Shown here one piece after another: positions 24,279 to 33,048 of a stretch of DNA of 57,187 nt. How positions within the stretch are numbered: the stretch's first letter is position 1; each line of letters begins with the position of its first letter. The translations under genes were made by a program, and so were the position numbers. Origin of the DNA: Rhodospirillales bacterium (GTDB lineage: Bacteria > Pseudomonadota > Alphaproteobacteria > Rhodospirillales > JASLLZ01). The DNA is taken from assembly GCA_030746775.1 (NCBI GenBank), contig JASLLZ010000011.1, forward strand, positions 1 to 57,187. The letters run 5' to 3'. Under the pieces are notes generated by a model, which was not told the DNA's origin, did not search any database, and was given only the letters and a program-made list of their open reading frames with translations.

Positions 24279-26353
24279 CGGTCATCTCTCTTCATGACGA
24301 TATTGCCGATGTCGTCGATGCGGGCCGAGAAGCCGGGCTCGACGACGGTCGTCGCGCCGGCCTCCTGAACGATGGCCGGACCGCGGAAGCGGTCGCCGGC
24401 CAAGAGCTCCCGGCGCCGATAGACGTCCGTGGCCCGCCACGCATCATCGAAGAAAACGTCCCGCTTGATCCCCGCCAAAGGACCGTCCGCCGGGGTGCGC
24501 GCCGGCAAGGGACGCAATTCGGGCGTCGGAATGCGGCCGATGGCGGTGAGGCGGACATTGACCACCTCGACGGGATCGGTCTCGGAGGCGTAGCCGTAAG
24601 CTCGGCGATGCTCGGCGTGAAAGCGGTCTACGATAGCCGCCATCTCACCGTCGTCGCCCTCGATGTCGTAAACCGGGACGTGAAGGCGAAATGACTGGCG
24701 GACGTAGCGCAGTTCTGCCGACTTGACGAACGTGATGTCGCTCTGGTCATAGCGTTCGGCGCTCATTCGTCGCGCCGCCTCGCCGACGAGCCTCTCATAA
24801 GCCGCGCTCAATTCCACCGGGGTCAGCTCATCCATGGGCTTAAACACGGTGGCGACATAGTCGTAGCGGGTATCCGCCGTCAGCAACCCGAAGGCGGAGA
24901 AATTACCCGGTGCGGCGGGGATCACGATGGTGTCGATACCGATCTCGCGGGCCAGGGCGCCGGCGTGCAGGGGTCCGGCACCGCCAAAGGCCATCAGGGT
25001 GCAACCGCGCGGATCATGGCCGCGTTCCACCGTCACCTTGCGGATTCCCGCCGCCATGGCGGCGTTGACAACGCGGATCACGCCCTCGGCGGCGGCGAAG
25101 GTGTCCATGTTCAACGGGCCGGCCAGGACCTCCGCGATCGCGTTCTGGGCCGGCTCGCATCTCAGCGTCATGTCGCCGCCGAGAAAATCCGCCGTATCAA
25201 GACGCCCGAGGACCAAATTGGCGTCGCTGACCGTGGGAACGTCGCCGCCCCGGCCATAACAGACCGGCCCCGGATCGGCGCCCGAGCTTTGCGGTCCGAC
25301 GCGCATTGCGCCGCCTTTGTCGATCCATGCCTGGCTGCCGCCGCCGGCGCCGATGGCGTGGATATCGAGCATGGGAACGGCGATGGGCAGGCCTTCGAAC
25401 TCACTATCGGCGGAGCGTACCGGGGTACCGTCGAAAACAAGCGAGATATCGGCGCTCGTCCCCCCCATGTCGATGGTGACCACGTCCCCGGCATCAATTT
25501 TTCCGGCGACAAAGGCGGACGCCAGGACACCTCCGGCGGGGCCGGACAGGATCGTGTGGACGGGCCGGTCGGCGGCTTGTCCGGCCCGCATCAGGCCGCC
25601 GCCGGACTGCATGATATGGGGCGCGGCGCGGATGCCCTGCTCCTTGAGCTTGTCCACCAGGCGGGTCAAATAGCGCCCCATCAGAGGGGTCAGGTAGGAG
25701 TTAATGGTGGTGGTGCTGGATCGTTCGTATTCCTGGATCTCGGGCAGGATCCTTGACGAAAGGCCAACCGCGATCGCCGGATACTGCCGGGCGATGATCT
25801 CGCCGATGCGCTCCTCATGCACCGGGTTGCGATACGAATTCAACAAGCAGACCGCGATCGCGGTCACGCCGTGGCCGACAAGGGTGGCCAGCGCCTCGCC
25901 GAGGTGGGTTTCGTCCAAGGGCCGCAGGATTTCCCCCGACGCGGCGATGCGCTCCGCCACCTCGAGCCGCAGGTGGCGGGGCACCAGGGGCGGATGACGG
26001 CGCACCTTGAGGTCGAACAGATGGGGCCGGGTGTGGCGGCCGATCTGCAGGACGTCCCTGAATCCTTCGGTCGTGATCAGACCGGTTTTCGCGCCCGTGC
26101 GTTCGATCAGCGCGTTGGTGGCGACCGTGGTGCCGTGCACGAAGTGGCCGATGCCGGTAACGTCGATGCCGAGCCGCTGAGCGGCCTTTTCCATGACCTT
26201 CATGATCCCGACGCTCTGGTCACTCGGCGTCGACGATTCCTTGAGGTATTGGAGGTTTCCCTCGTCATCGAAAAGCACCAGGTCGGTAAACGTCCCTCCG
26301 ACGTCGACGCCGACGTTCAGCTTCCGTATTTCGTTTTGTTTCTTCGTCATCAT
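24275..26353 (-). CDS. Hydantoinase A / acetone carboxylase beta-type ATPase subunit (HyuA3)
   Basis: A 692-residue HyuA-family protein: VGVDVGGTFTDLVLF at the N-terminus, TIDMGGTSADISLV in the middle, then AIGAGGGSQAWID, GPQSSGADPGPVCYGRGG and C-terminal GPAIVQEAGATTVVEPG. The start MMTKKQ at 26353 is favoured (AAGG just upstream); 26350 is equally possible. It lies 47 bp after the crotonase gene and overlaps hyuB4 by four bases. It is the only HyuA for two HyuB proteins in this operon. Expected role: ATP-dependent activation of the substrate or of bicarbonate for the HyuB active site. Confidence 0.88.
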   Translation of the reverse strand: MMTKKQNEIRKLNVGVDVGGTFTDLVLFDDEGNLQYLKESSTPSDQSVGIMKVMEKAAQRLGIDVTGIGHFVHGTTVATNALIERTGAKTGLITTEGFRDVLQIGRHTRPHLFDLKVRRHPPLVPRHLRLEVAERIAASGEILRPLDETHLGEALATLVGHGVTAIAVCLLNSYRNPVHEERIGEIIARQYPAIAVGLSSRILPEIQEYERSSTTTINSYLTPLMGRYLTRLVDKLKEQGIRAAPHIMQSGGGLMRAGQAADRPVHTILSGPAGGVLASAFVAGKIDAGDVVTIDMGGTSADISLVFDGTPVRSADSEFEGLPIAVPMLDIHAIGAGGGSQAWIDKGGAMRVGPQSSGADPGPVCYGRGGDVPTVSDANLVLGRLDTADFLGGDMTLRCEPAQNAIAEVLAGPLNMDTFAAAEGVIRVVNAAMAAGIRKVTVERGHDPRGCTLMAFGGAGPLHAGALAREIGIDTIVIPAAPGNFSAFGLLTADTRYDYVATVFKPMDELTPVELSAAYERLVGEAARRMSAERYDQSDITFVKSAELRYVRQSFRLHVPVYDIEGDDGEMAAIVDRFHAEHRRAYGYASETDPVEVVNVRLTAIGRIPTPELRPLPARTPADGPLAGIKRDVFFDDAWRATDVYRRRELLAGDRFRGPAIVQEAGATTVVEPGFSARIDDIGNIVMKRDDR

Positions 26354-26400
26354 CCTTGATCCATCGCCGCCCACCGTCGATCGCCGCGCTGCCGGTGGGC

Positions 26401-27222
26401 TCAGCGGCCCTTGAAATCAGGGGTTCGTTTTTCGGCGAAGGCGCGCTGGCCTTCCTTGTAGTCCTGGCTGGCGTAGCAGTCGTCGACCAGTTGCCGGCAC
26501 AGCTCGGCGTTACGGTCGCCCGGCGCCTTCGCCAGTTCGTTGATGGTCAGCTTTGCCGCCTTGACCGATAACGGCGCATTGGCCGCCACCGAACGCGCCA
26601 AATTCTCGACGAAGCTCTCAAGGTCCGGCGCCGGCACGACATGGTTGATCCAGCCCATGGCCAGGGCCTCCGCGGCACCGAACATGTTTCCGGTGGCCAG
26701 AATTTCCTTGGCCCGGTGGGCGCCGACACGCCGCACGAGGCGTTCGACATCGGGCGCCGAGTAGCCCAATCCCAGGCGCGCCGGCGTGATGGCGAAACGG
26801 GCCTCCTCGGAGGCGATCATGACGTCGCAGTCCATGGCAACCTCGGCGCCGCCGCCGACACAGAAGCCATGGATCATGGCGATGGTGAATTTGGGCAGGT
26901 TGGATAAGCGGTCGAAAGCCCGCCGCATGGCTTGGTCATAGGCCGCCCGGCCCTCGGGCGTCGAGCGCAGGGTCTTAAACTCCGAGATATCGGCGCCGGC
27001 GGAAAAGGCCTTGTCTCCCGCCCCGCTCAGGATTACGACCCGCACCGCCGGGTCGTCGGCAAGGGCCTCCAAGGCGTCGCCCAGACCCTGCCACATGGCG
27101 AGACCGATGGCGTTGCGCTTTTCGGGCCGGTTGAGGACGAGCCCGGCGATGCCGTCCCGCTTCTCGAGGATCAATCCATCATCGCGTTCGTTCATGGTGT
27201 TCCCGACTCCGATTTCGGTCAT
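26401..27222 (-). CDS. Enoyl-CoA hydratase/isomerase (crotonase) family protein
   Basis: A 273-residue crotonase-fold protein: oxyanion-hole region AGADISEF near residue 77, and CVGGGAEVAMDCDVMIASEEARFAITPARLGLGY. The first catalytic Glu of enoyl-CoA hydratase (GGGAE) is present, but the second (PE in rat crotonase QPEILLG) reads PAR here, so plain hydration of enoyl-CoA is uncertain; isomerase, hydrolase or decarboxylase chemistry is possible. Its ATG at 27222 overlaps the stop of the CoA-transferase gene (ATGA). An internal ATG at 27195 is an alternative start. Second gene of the CoA-linked HyuABB operon. Confidence 0.85.
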   Translation of the reverse strand: MTEIGVGNTMNERDDGLILEKRDGIAGLVLNRPEKRNAIGLAMWQGLGDALEALADDPAVRVVILSGAGDKAFSAGADISEFKTLRSTPEGRAAYDQAMRRAFDRLSNLPKFTIAMIHGFCVGGGAEVAMDCDVMIASEEARFAITPARLGLGYSAPDVERLVRRVGAHRAKEILATGNMFGAAEALAMGWINHVVPAPDLESFVENLARSVAANAPLSVKAAKLTINELAKAPGDRNAELCRQLVDDCYASQDYKEGQRAFAEKRTPDFKGR

Positions 27223-28421
27223 AGGACGCCTTCGCTCCGCAGGCGCGCGATCTCTTCGGCGCTGAATCCAAACTCGCCCAAGACGGCGTCCGTGTGCTGG
27301 CCCCGCTCGGGCGCCGGCGTTCCCTTGCGTGTGTGGCTGCGGCTCATGGTGAGCGGGCTGGCGACGACATCGAAGCTGCCCAGGGTGGCGTGGTCGACGG
27401 GATGGCGCATGGCGAGGCTCTGGACCTGTGCGTCGGCGAAGACCTCGGCCATGTCATTTACCGGGCCCGAGGGAACCTCGGCCGCGTTAAATATCTCCAG
27501 CCATTCGGCGGTCGTTTTGTTTCGGGTCACGGCCTCGATGGCGGCGTTGACGGCGTCGCGGTTCTCCAGGCGCTTGGCCGCGGTGGCGAATTCGGGGCGC
27601 TCCGCGGTGTCTTTGTCGCCCAGCGCTTGCCACAAGCGCCGCCACATGCGCTCGCTGTCGGCGGCGATGTTGAGGTGTCCGTCCTTGGTCGGGAACAGGC
27701 CCGTCGGCACGCCGGTCGGGTGATCGTTTCCAACCTGCCCAGGCACTTCACCCTCAACCAGGTAGCGTGCCGCCTGCAAATCCATCATGGCGATCTGGGA
27801 TTCGATCAGGGAGGTCTTGACCCACTGGCCCTTGCCGCTCGCCTCGCGCTCGAGGAGCGCGATCAGGATGCCGATGGCGCCGAACAGGCCGGTGCTCAAA
27901 TCGGCGATGGGAATGCCGGCTCGCACCGGACCCTGTCCGACCAGGCCGGTGACCGACATCAGCCCGCCCATGCCCTGGATGATCTGATCGAAGGCCGGGC
28001 GGCCGGCGTAGGGTCCTTGTTCTCCGTACCCCGACAGGCTGGCCAGGATGATGCGCGGGTTGACGGCACGGAGCGCCGCGTAGTCGATGCCCAGGCGGCG
28101 CTTTACGTCGGGGCGGAAGTTCTCGATGACGACATCGGCCCGGGCGACGAGACGGAGGAAGACCTCAAGGCCCCGTTCATGCTTCAGGTTCAAGGTGATG
28201 CCGCACTTGTTGCGGTGCGTGTTCTGAAAGTCCGGCCCGTGGCGGGCACCGCCCAGCCCGATCGAGGTGTCTTGGTGCTCGGGGGCTTCGATCTTGGTGA
28301 CGTCGGCGCCCCAGTCGGCCAACTGGCGGACAGCCGTCGGCCCGGCCCGGACCCGCGTCAGGTCGAGGACGACAAACCGGGACAAGGGCCCGGCACCTGC
28401 GGCCGCGTCGTTGGTTGGCAT
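27219..28421 (-). CDS. CaiB/BaiF family type III CoA-transferase
   Basis: A 400-residue type III CoA-transferase. It begins with LSRFVVLDLTRVRAGPTAVRQLADWGADVTKIE, and has YGEQGPYAGRPAFDQIIQGMGGLMSVTG and GIPIADLSTGLFGAIGI, the last holding the Asp that forms the acyl-anhydride with substrates. It moves CoA between two carboxylic acids, typically from succinyl-CoA or acetyl-CoA to the pathway acid. First gene of the leftward operon CoA-transferase, crotonase, HyuA3, HyuB4, HyuB3, thioesterase. It diverges from the CoA-transferase-like pair at 28574 across a 152-bp AT-richer gap. Confidence 0.88.
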   Translation of the reverse strand: MPTNDAAAGAGPLSRFVVLDLTRVRAGPTAVRQLADWGADVTKIEAPEHQDTSIGLGGARHGPDFQNTHRNKCGITLNLKHERGLEVFLRLVARADVVIENFRPDVKRRLGIDYAALRAVNPRIILASLSGYGEQGPYAGRPAFDQIIQGMGGLMSVTGLVGQGPVRAGIPIADLSTGLFGAIGILIALLEREASGKGQWVKTSLIESQIAMMDLQAARYLVEGEVPGQVGNDHPTGVPTGLFPTKDGHLNIAADSERMWRRLWQALGDKDTAERPEFATAAKRLENRDAVNAAIEAVTRNKTTAEWLEIFNAAEVPSGPVNDMAEVFADAQVQSLAMRHPVDHATLGSFDVVASPLTMSRSHTRKGTPAPERGQHTDAVLGEFGFSAEEIARLRSEGVL

Positions 28422-28573
28422 GCGTTTCCCGCCATCCGGCTCGTTGCGAAGTTCGACACTGTTTACATTTTATAGCGCAGATTCAAGGATCAACACCCGG
28501 CCCGCTCGGCAATGGCCCGGCCACCGGTTTCGGTGTACCATGGCGCCGAGCCGAAAAACCGGGGAGAAAACCG
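28422..28573. promoter_or_regulatory. Divergent promoter region between two CoA-enzyme operons
   Basis: A 152-bp gap between divergent operons. The AT-rich patch around 28460-28475 (TTTACATTTTATAG) is the likeliest place for promoter elements, but I cannot set a convincing -35/-10 pair. No perfect palindrome like that at 13243 is present. Confidence 0.4.
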
Positions 28574-29404
28574 GTGAGCGATGCGATGTTCCGACCCGAT
28601 GTAGACACCTTGGTCGCCGCCATCGGCGACGGCCAGGTGTTGGCCGTGCCGAAGTCGGAAGCCGGCGTTTCCATGGCCGCGACCCGGGCCCTGATCGGGC
28701 GCCGTGTCCGGGATCTGCATTTGGTCTGCGTTCCGACCAGCGGGCTCCAGGCCGACATGTTGATCGGCGCCGGATGCATCGGCACCATCGAATGCGCCGG
28801 CGTCACCATGGACGAACACGGCCAAGCGCCGGCCTTCGTCCGCGCCGTCGGCGAGGGCTCCATCGGTCTCGTCGATTCGACCTGCCCGGCGCTCTACGCC
28901 GGCTTGCAGGCGATCGAGAAGGGGCTTCCGTTCATGCCTATCCGCGGCCTCATCGGCTCCGACATCGTGGACCGCCGGGACGACATGCCGATCATCGACA
29001 ATCCCTTCGCCGCCGACGATCCGATCGTCGCGGTCAAGGCCATCCGGCCCGACGTGGCGCTTTTCCACGCGCCCTTGGCCGATCGCCAGGGCAACGTCTG
29101 GATCGGGCGCCAGCGTTTGCTCATGACCATGGCCCACGCGGCGCGCCAGACCCTGGTGACGGTCGAGGATATCCACGACCGTAACCTGTTGGACGACGAG
29201 AGGTACGGGCCGGCGACCGTTCCGGCGCTCTATGTCTCGGCCATAACCCTGGCCGCCAGGGGCGCCTGGCCGCTTGGCCTGCCCGGGCGCTATGGCGCCG
29301 ACGGGGGGCATCTAGCGGAGTACTGCAGCGCGGCGGCGACAAGCGAGGGCTTCGCCGAATACCTGCGCCGCCATCTGGCCATCGAGCCCGCCGCCGCCGA
29401 GTAA
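28574..29404 (+). CDS. CoA-transferase family I, alpha-type subunit
   Basis: A 276-residue protein of the glutaconate/3-oxoacid CoA-transferase alpha family (IpdA-like proteins belong here too). It begins VSDAMFRPDVDTLVAAIGDGQVLAV; the middle has VPTSGLQADMLIGAGCIGTIECAG, MDEHGQAPAFVRA, PFMPIRGLIGSDI and VDRRDDM. The start is a GTG at 28574, with GGGGAGAAAA placed correctly upstream; the frame before it runs through the promoter gap. Its stop is seven bases before the beta-type gene. Classical CoA transfer would need the beta-subunit Glu, which appears to be missing (see the next gene), so a CoA-thioester hydrolase or lyase as in IpdAB is possible. Confidence 0.78.
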   Translation: MSDAMFRPDVDTLVAAIGDGQVLAVPKSEAGVSMAATRALIGRRVRDLHLVCVPTSGLQADMLIGAGCIGTIECAGVTMDEHGQAPAFVRAVGEGSIGLVDSTCPALYAGLQAIEKGLPFMPIRGLIGSDIVDRRDDMPIIDNPFAADDPIVAVKAIRPDVALFHAPLADRQGNVWIGRQRLLMTMAHAARQTLVTVEDIHDRNLLDDERYGPATVPALYVSAITLAARGAWPLGLPGRYGADGGHLAEYCSAAATSEGFAEYLRRHLAIEPAAAE

Positions 29405-29411
29405 CCGGTAA

Positions 29412-30155
29412 ATGGACTTCAGCCACGACGAGCACCTGATCGCCATCCTCGCGCGCATGTTAAAGGGCGTCGGCCATGTGGCGGTCGGGGTGGCCTCGCC
29501 CATACCGGGTTCGGCGTCCTTGTTGGCCCGCGAGCTTTCGCAAGGAACGATGCGCGTCTCGATCCTCGGCAGCGGCGCCGATCAGGCCTGGTCGGACAGC
29601 GGGGTCGAGATGTTCGATTGCGCCGCCCAGGGCCGCATCGACGCCTTCTTCTTCGGCGGCGGACAGATCGACGGCCAGGCCAACATCAACCTGGTCGGCA
29701 TCGGCGACTATCCGCGCCACCGGGTGCGCTGGGCGGGGTCGTTCGGCTCGGCCTACCTCTACTTCCTGGTGCCCCGCGTCATCTTGTTCCGCCAAGAACA
29801 CACGCGCCGCGTCCTGGTCCCCAATGTCGACTTCATCAGCGCGCCGGGCACCAGCGATGCCAACGTCCACCGCCCCGGCGGCCCGACCGCTTTGGTCACC
29901 GATCTGTGCCGTTTTTCCTTCGATGCCGGGCGCCGCCGCTTCCGCCTGGAAAGCGTCCATCCCGGCCACAGCGTCGAGGAAGTGCGCGACAACACCGGCT
30001 TCGACTTCGACATGGCCGAGCCCGTGACCGAAACCCCGGCGCCGACGCCAGACGCCCTGGAATTGATCCGAGGCCCGGTGGCGCGCACCATCGCCCATAC
30101 CTATCCGGTGTTCGCCGGCCGGGTGTTCGGCATCGCGGAGGGGGCGGCGCCTTAA
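29412..30155 (+). CDS. CoA-transferase family I, beta-type subunit
   Basis: A 247-residue partner of the preceding gene, with VAVGVASPIPGSASLLARELS, FFFGGGQIDGQANINLVGIGDY and RFSFDAGRRRFRLESVHPG typical of the GctB/IpdB family. In true CoA-transferases this subunit carries a catalytic Glu in an E(S/N)G motif; the matching place here reads SILGSGADQ, with Gly instead of Glu. IpdB of steroid degradation likewise lacks that Glu. The activity is therefore probably not simple CoA transfer. It is seven bases from the alpha gene and is followed after 60 bp by the PhyH-type gene. Confidence 0.75.
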   Translation: MDFSHDEHLIAILARMLKGVGHVAVGVASPIPGSASLLARELSQGTMRVSILGSGADQAWSDSGVEMFDCAAQGRIDAFFFGGGQIDGQANINLVGIGDYPRHRVRWAGSFGSAYLYFLVPRVILFRQEHTRRVLVPNVDFISAPGTSDANVHRPGGPTALVTDLCRFSFDAGRRRFRLESVHPGHSVEEVRDNTGFDFDMAEPVTETPAPTPDALELIRGPVARTIAHTYPVFAGRVFGIAEGAAP

Positions 30156-30215
30156 TCCGCCGTGCCATCTTTCCCGCTGGTTTGCGGCTGTCGGATATGG
30201 GCTTATATTGGGAAA

Positions 30216-31034
30216 ATGTCAGCGGTCCGGGCAGGCGACTTTCTCCATAATCCTCAAGTTCGGCGGCAAGCTTTGGAGGAATACCGCGCGGCGGGTTATT
30301 TCATCTTGGAGGACGTGTTCGATGAGGCGTCCGTTGCCCATATGCGCCAGACGTGGGAAGAAATTTCCGACCGACGCCGCGGGCAACGAAAGTCTCCCCA
30401 TGCTTCTCTTTTGATGATCCACAACACCAACCCGGCCATAGTCGGGATTGTTCGGAACAGGACGTTGGTCGGCTGCGTCGAAGGATTTCTCGGCGGAAAG
30501 GTGAAACTGATACAGTCGCAGTTGATGCATGCCGGCCCGGGCAGCGGCGGATTCAGTCCGCGCCAAGACAACTACTACAACCGCGCCGATCCCAGAGATG
30601 GAATAATTGCCGCCTGGATTGCCGTCGACGATGTCGATCAATCGAATGGTGCCTTGTCGGTCATTGCCGGCTCGCACTTGAACGGCCTGGCGAAGACGCG
30701 CCGCGACTGGCTCTATTTACTCTCCCGCTCCCCCGATATCGCCAAATCTCTCCTCCGCCTGGCGTTGCCCAAGCGAGGCAAACAGGAGAATGACACCGGC
30801 GTAATTGAGCGATTCACCTACGCCGAAGTGCCCAAGGATTCGATGCCGATTGCCGCCGTCATGAAGGCAGGGTCGGTTCTGTTCATGCACGGCGATACCA
30901 TCCATTTCTCAGGTCCCAACCATACCAACGACCGCCTCCGGCGCTCCTTGCTAACCAATTTCGTCCGTACCGGCACGGCATTCGCAAAGGGGCGTTTGTC
31001 CGCCCGCGTATCGTTCGATGTCTACGCGCAGTAG
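30216..31034 (+). CDS. Phytanoyl-CoA dioxygenase (PhyH) family protein with altered iron site
   Basis: A 272-residue double-stranded beta-helix protein of the Fe(II)/2-oxoglutarate oxygenase family. Seen: GYFILEDVFDEASVAHM, AWIAVDDVDQSNGALSVIAGSH, and the C-terminal MHGDTIHFSGPNHTNDRLRRSLLTNF with the distal His and the Arg for 2-oxoglutarate. The first iron motif is normally HxD (as in SPHQD); here it reads SPRQDNYYN, so the first His is Arg, from codon CGC. This could abolish iron binding or be a sequencing error. The start at 30216 (MSAVRAG) is a judgement; the frame opens at 30162. It may hydroxylate a CoA ester made by the neighbouring enzymes if active. Confidence 0.75.
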   Translation: MSAVRAGDFLHNPQVRRQALEEYRAAGYFILEDVFDEASVAHMRQTWEEISDRRRGQRKSPHASLLMIHNTNPAIVGIVRNRTLVGCVEGFLGGKVKLIQSQLMHAGPGSGGFSPRQDNYYNRADPRDGIIAAWIAVDDVDQSNGALSVIAGSHLNGLAKTRRDWLYLLSRSPDIAKSLLRLALPKRGKQENDTGVIERFTYAEVPKDSMPIAAVMKAGSVLFMHGDTIHFSGPNHTNDRLRRSLLTNFVRTGTAFAKGRLSARVSFDVYAQ

Positions 31035-31151
31035 GTGCTTTATCGAGAACTCAAGGCCTTCGCCCGGCGCCGAATAATCGATGCCGCTTCTCCTTCGACG
31101 CCCGGCGCCGCCCGTGGTTCCGACCTTGTCCGCGGGGAAAGGGGCGAGGTC

Positions 31152-32708
31152 CTAACCCCCCGCCTTGCCCCCCACGCCGTGCCATTTCTTCAGGTGGGCG
31201 TGGTAGGCGGCGACCTCGCTGTCGATGCGCGCGGCGTCCCAGCCCAGCACCTCGGCCACCGTCTCGGCGGCCTTGCGGGCTTCGCCCCGGCCCATGGTCG
31301 CGGTCCAGCCGACGCCGGTGCGCTGAAACAACAGATCGACCAGGTTGGCCGGCTGTTCGTGCTCGGCCGAGTAGGTGAGATCGGCGAGCTTGACCGACGC
31401 ATCGTCGGCCATCAGGGGCGGCGAGTTCTGGTTGTCGGGAAACAGTTTGGCGGCGTAGGAGATTTTTTGCGGCGGGCCGCTGGGCGCCACGTGCTTGGCG
31501 ATCTCGGCGCAGGCCTCCTCGCCGGCCGAGCGATGGGTCATGATCGGCCCGGCGGTCAGGGCCCACATGTTGGGCATGCCGTCGTCGGTCAGGTCGTGCA
31601 TAAGCCGCGCCCGGGCCCCCTTGGGCTGGGCCGGATCGTAGGTCAGGGGCCTCACCCCGGCCCAGGTGAACAAGACGTCGGAGCGCTTGAAGTTGGCGCC
31701 GGGCAGGAGGTGGTTGGCCTCGTCGAGCTGCCAGGCGATCTCTTCTTCGGTGGCGTAAAGGTCTTCGAAATCGCCCTCATAAAGGGTCTCGGTGGGGCCG
31801 ATGTAATGCAGGCCGCGCCACGGTGCTATGAAGATTGGTTCGTTGACGCGATTGAGGGTGAAGATGCCGAACGAGCGGCATTCCGGCGGCAGGCGGACCA
31901 TGACGTGGATGCCCTTTGTGCCGGTGATGCGCCGTCCCGCCTCGGGTTTGGCCAGGCGGTTGACCTTATCGATCCAGGTGCCGGCCATGTTGAGGATGGT
32001 CTTGGCCTGGACCACCGCCTCGCTGCTCTCCACCAGGCCGTCGCCGAGGGTGACGGTCCAGCTGTCGTCGGCATTGCGCGCCAGGCCCACCGCCGGCGTG
32101 TGGTTGCGCACCACGGCGCCCATGCGCTGGGCGTCGAGGACGGTGTCCATGACGACGCGCTCGGGCCATTCGAAGCGGTATTCGCGGAAGCGCACGATGC
32201 CCTTGATCCGGTCGAAATCGCGCAGCCACCCAAGCAGCGGCATGGCGCGCGCCTCATCAACATCGACCCGGCCGTAATCAAGCGGCGTGCCCCGGGGCTC
32301 CAAGGCTCTCAGCATGGCGAAGGCAAGGTCGAGCTGCCACGGCCTGTAGGGCAGTTCCGGGTGGATGGGGAAGAAAAAGGTGTTGCCCTCGATCCGTTCG
32401 GGGGTCTCGCGGGCGAACTGGCTGCGCGCTTCCATGCCCTGCTTGGCCATGCCGAGGGCCGTCACGATTTGGCCCGGGTGGCGGACGAAATCCCACATGC
32501 TTCGGCCCGGGGCCAGATAGCGCAGGCCGCAATGCAAAAGCCGGCTTGAGCGGCTGCTGGCGCCCGACGAAAAATCCCCCCGGTCGACAAGCAGCACCGA
32601 ATAGCCGGCCGCCGCCAGGTGCTGGGCCGCGGCGCTGCCGTTGACGCCGGCGCCGATGACGGCGACGTCGAAGGCCTGGCCCGAGAGTTCGCTCAAGGGG
32701 ATGCGCAT
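31152..32708 (-). CDS. FAD-dependent glycerol-3-phosphate dehydrogenase-like oxidoreductase (GlpD family)
   Basis: A 518-residue DAO-fold flavoprotein. It has the N-terminal FAD site VAVIGAGVNGSAAAQHLAAAGYSVLLVD, the GlpD signature region SSGASSRSSRLLHCGLRYL, TKGIHVMVRLP in the substrate domain, and a C-terminal GlpD domain (about residues 390-510) with FQRTGVGWTATMGRGEA. GlpD oxidises sn-glycerol 3-phosphate to dihydroxyacetone phosphate and passes electrons to quinone. No glpK, glpF or glpR lies nearby, and the next gene upstream on the same strand is a small monooxygenase 20 bp away, so another hydroxy-acid substrate is possible. It converges on the PhyH gene. Confidence 0.8.
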   Translation of the reverse strand: MRIPLSELSGQAFDVAVIGAGVNGSAAAQHLAAAGYSVLLVDRGDFSSGASSRSSRLLHCGLRYLAPGRSMWDFVRHPGQIVTALGMAKQGMEARSQFARETPERIEGNTFFFPIHPELPYRPWQLDLAFAMLRALEPRGTPLDYGRVDVDEARAMPLLGWLRDFDRIKGIVRFREYRFEWPERVVMDTVLDAQRMGAVVRNHTPAVGLARNADDSWTVTLGDGLVESSEAVVQAKTILNMAGTWIDKVNRLAKPEAGRRITGTKGIHVMVRLPPECRSFGIFTLNRVNEPIFIAPWRGLHYIGPTETLYEGDFEDLYATEEEIAWQLDEANHLLPGANFKRSDVLFTWAGVRPLTYDPAQPKGARARLMHDLTDDGMPNMWALTAGPIMTHRSAGEEACAEIAKHVAPSGPPQKISYAAKLFPDNQNSPPLMADDASVKLADLTYSAEHEQPANLVDLLFQRTGVGWTATMGRGEARKAAETVAEVLGWDAARIDSEVAAYHAHLKKWHGVGGKAGG

Positions 32709-32728
32709 GGATAATTTCCTCCCGTCGT

Positions 32729-33019
32729 TCAGACGATGTCGCTGACGACAATCCGCTTGTCTGTGATCATGTCCTTGTAGTCCTCGCGCACCTGGGGCAG
32801 GCGGGGCGAGCGGTTGTGGACCGCCAGGGCCTCGGCGTCGCGGTAGACTTCATAGACCATCATTTTTGCGCTGTCTTCGCGGGGGCTGAGAACGTGGAAG
32901 CACTCACATCCGTCTTCGTCTTCCAAGGTGCCCTTCGCGTGGGCGCCGATGACCCGCTTGAAGGCGTCCCGGGATTCCGGCTTGACGTCGTATTCGACAA
33001 AGATGGCGATGGCGCTCAT
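32729..33019 (-). CDS. Antibiotic biosynthesis monooxygenase (ABM/YgiN-like) domain protein
   Basis: A 96-residue ferredoxin-like fold protein: AIFVEYDVKPESRDAFKRVI, EDEDGCECFHVLSP, KMMVYEVYRDAEALAVH. ABM proteins act as cofactor-free quinol or aromatic monooxygenases or as small dimeric accessory proteins. It lies 20 bp upstream of the GlpD-like gene on the same strand, probably in one operon. Function beyond the fold is open. Confidence 0.82.
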   Translation of the reverse strand: MSAIAIFVEYDVKPESRDAFKRVIGAHAKGTLEDEDGCECFHVLSPREDSAKMMVYEVYRDAEALAVHNRSPRLPQVREDYKDMITDKRIVVSDIV

Positions 33020-33048
33020 CGATCGCTCCTATCGTGTTATGTGGACTG

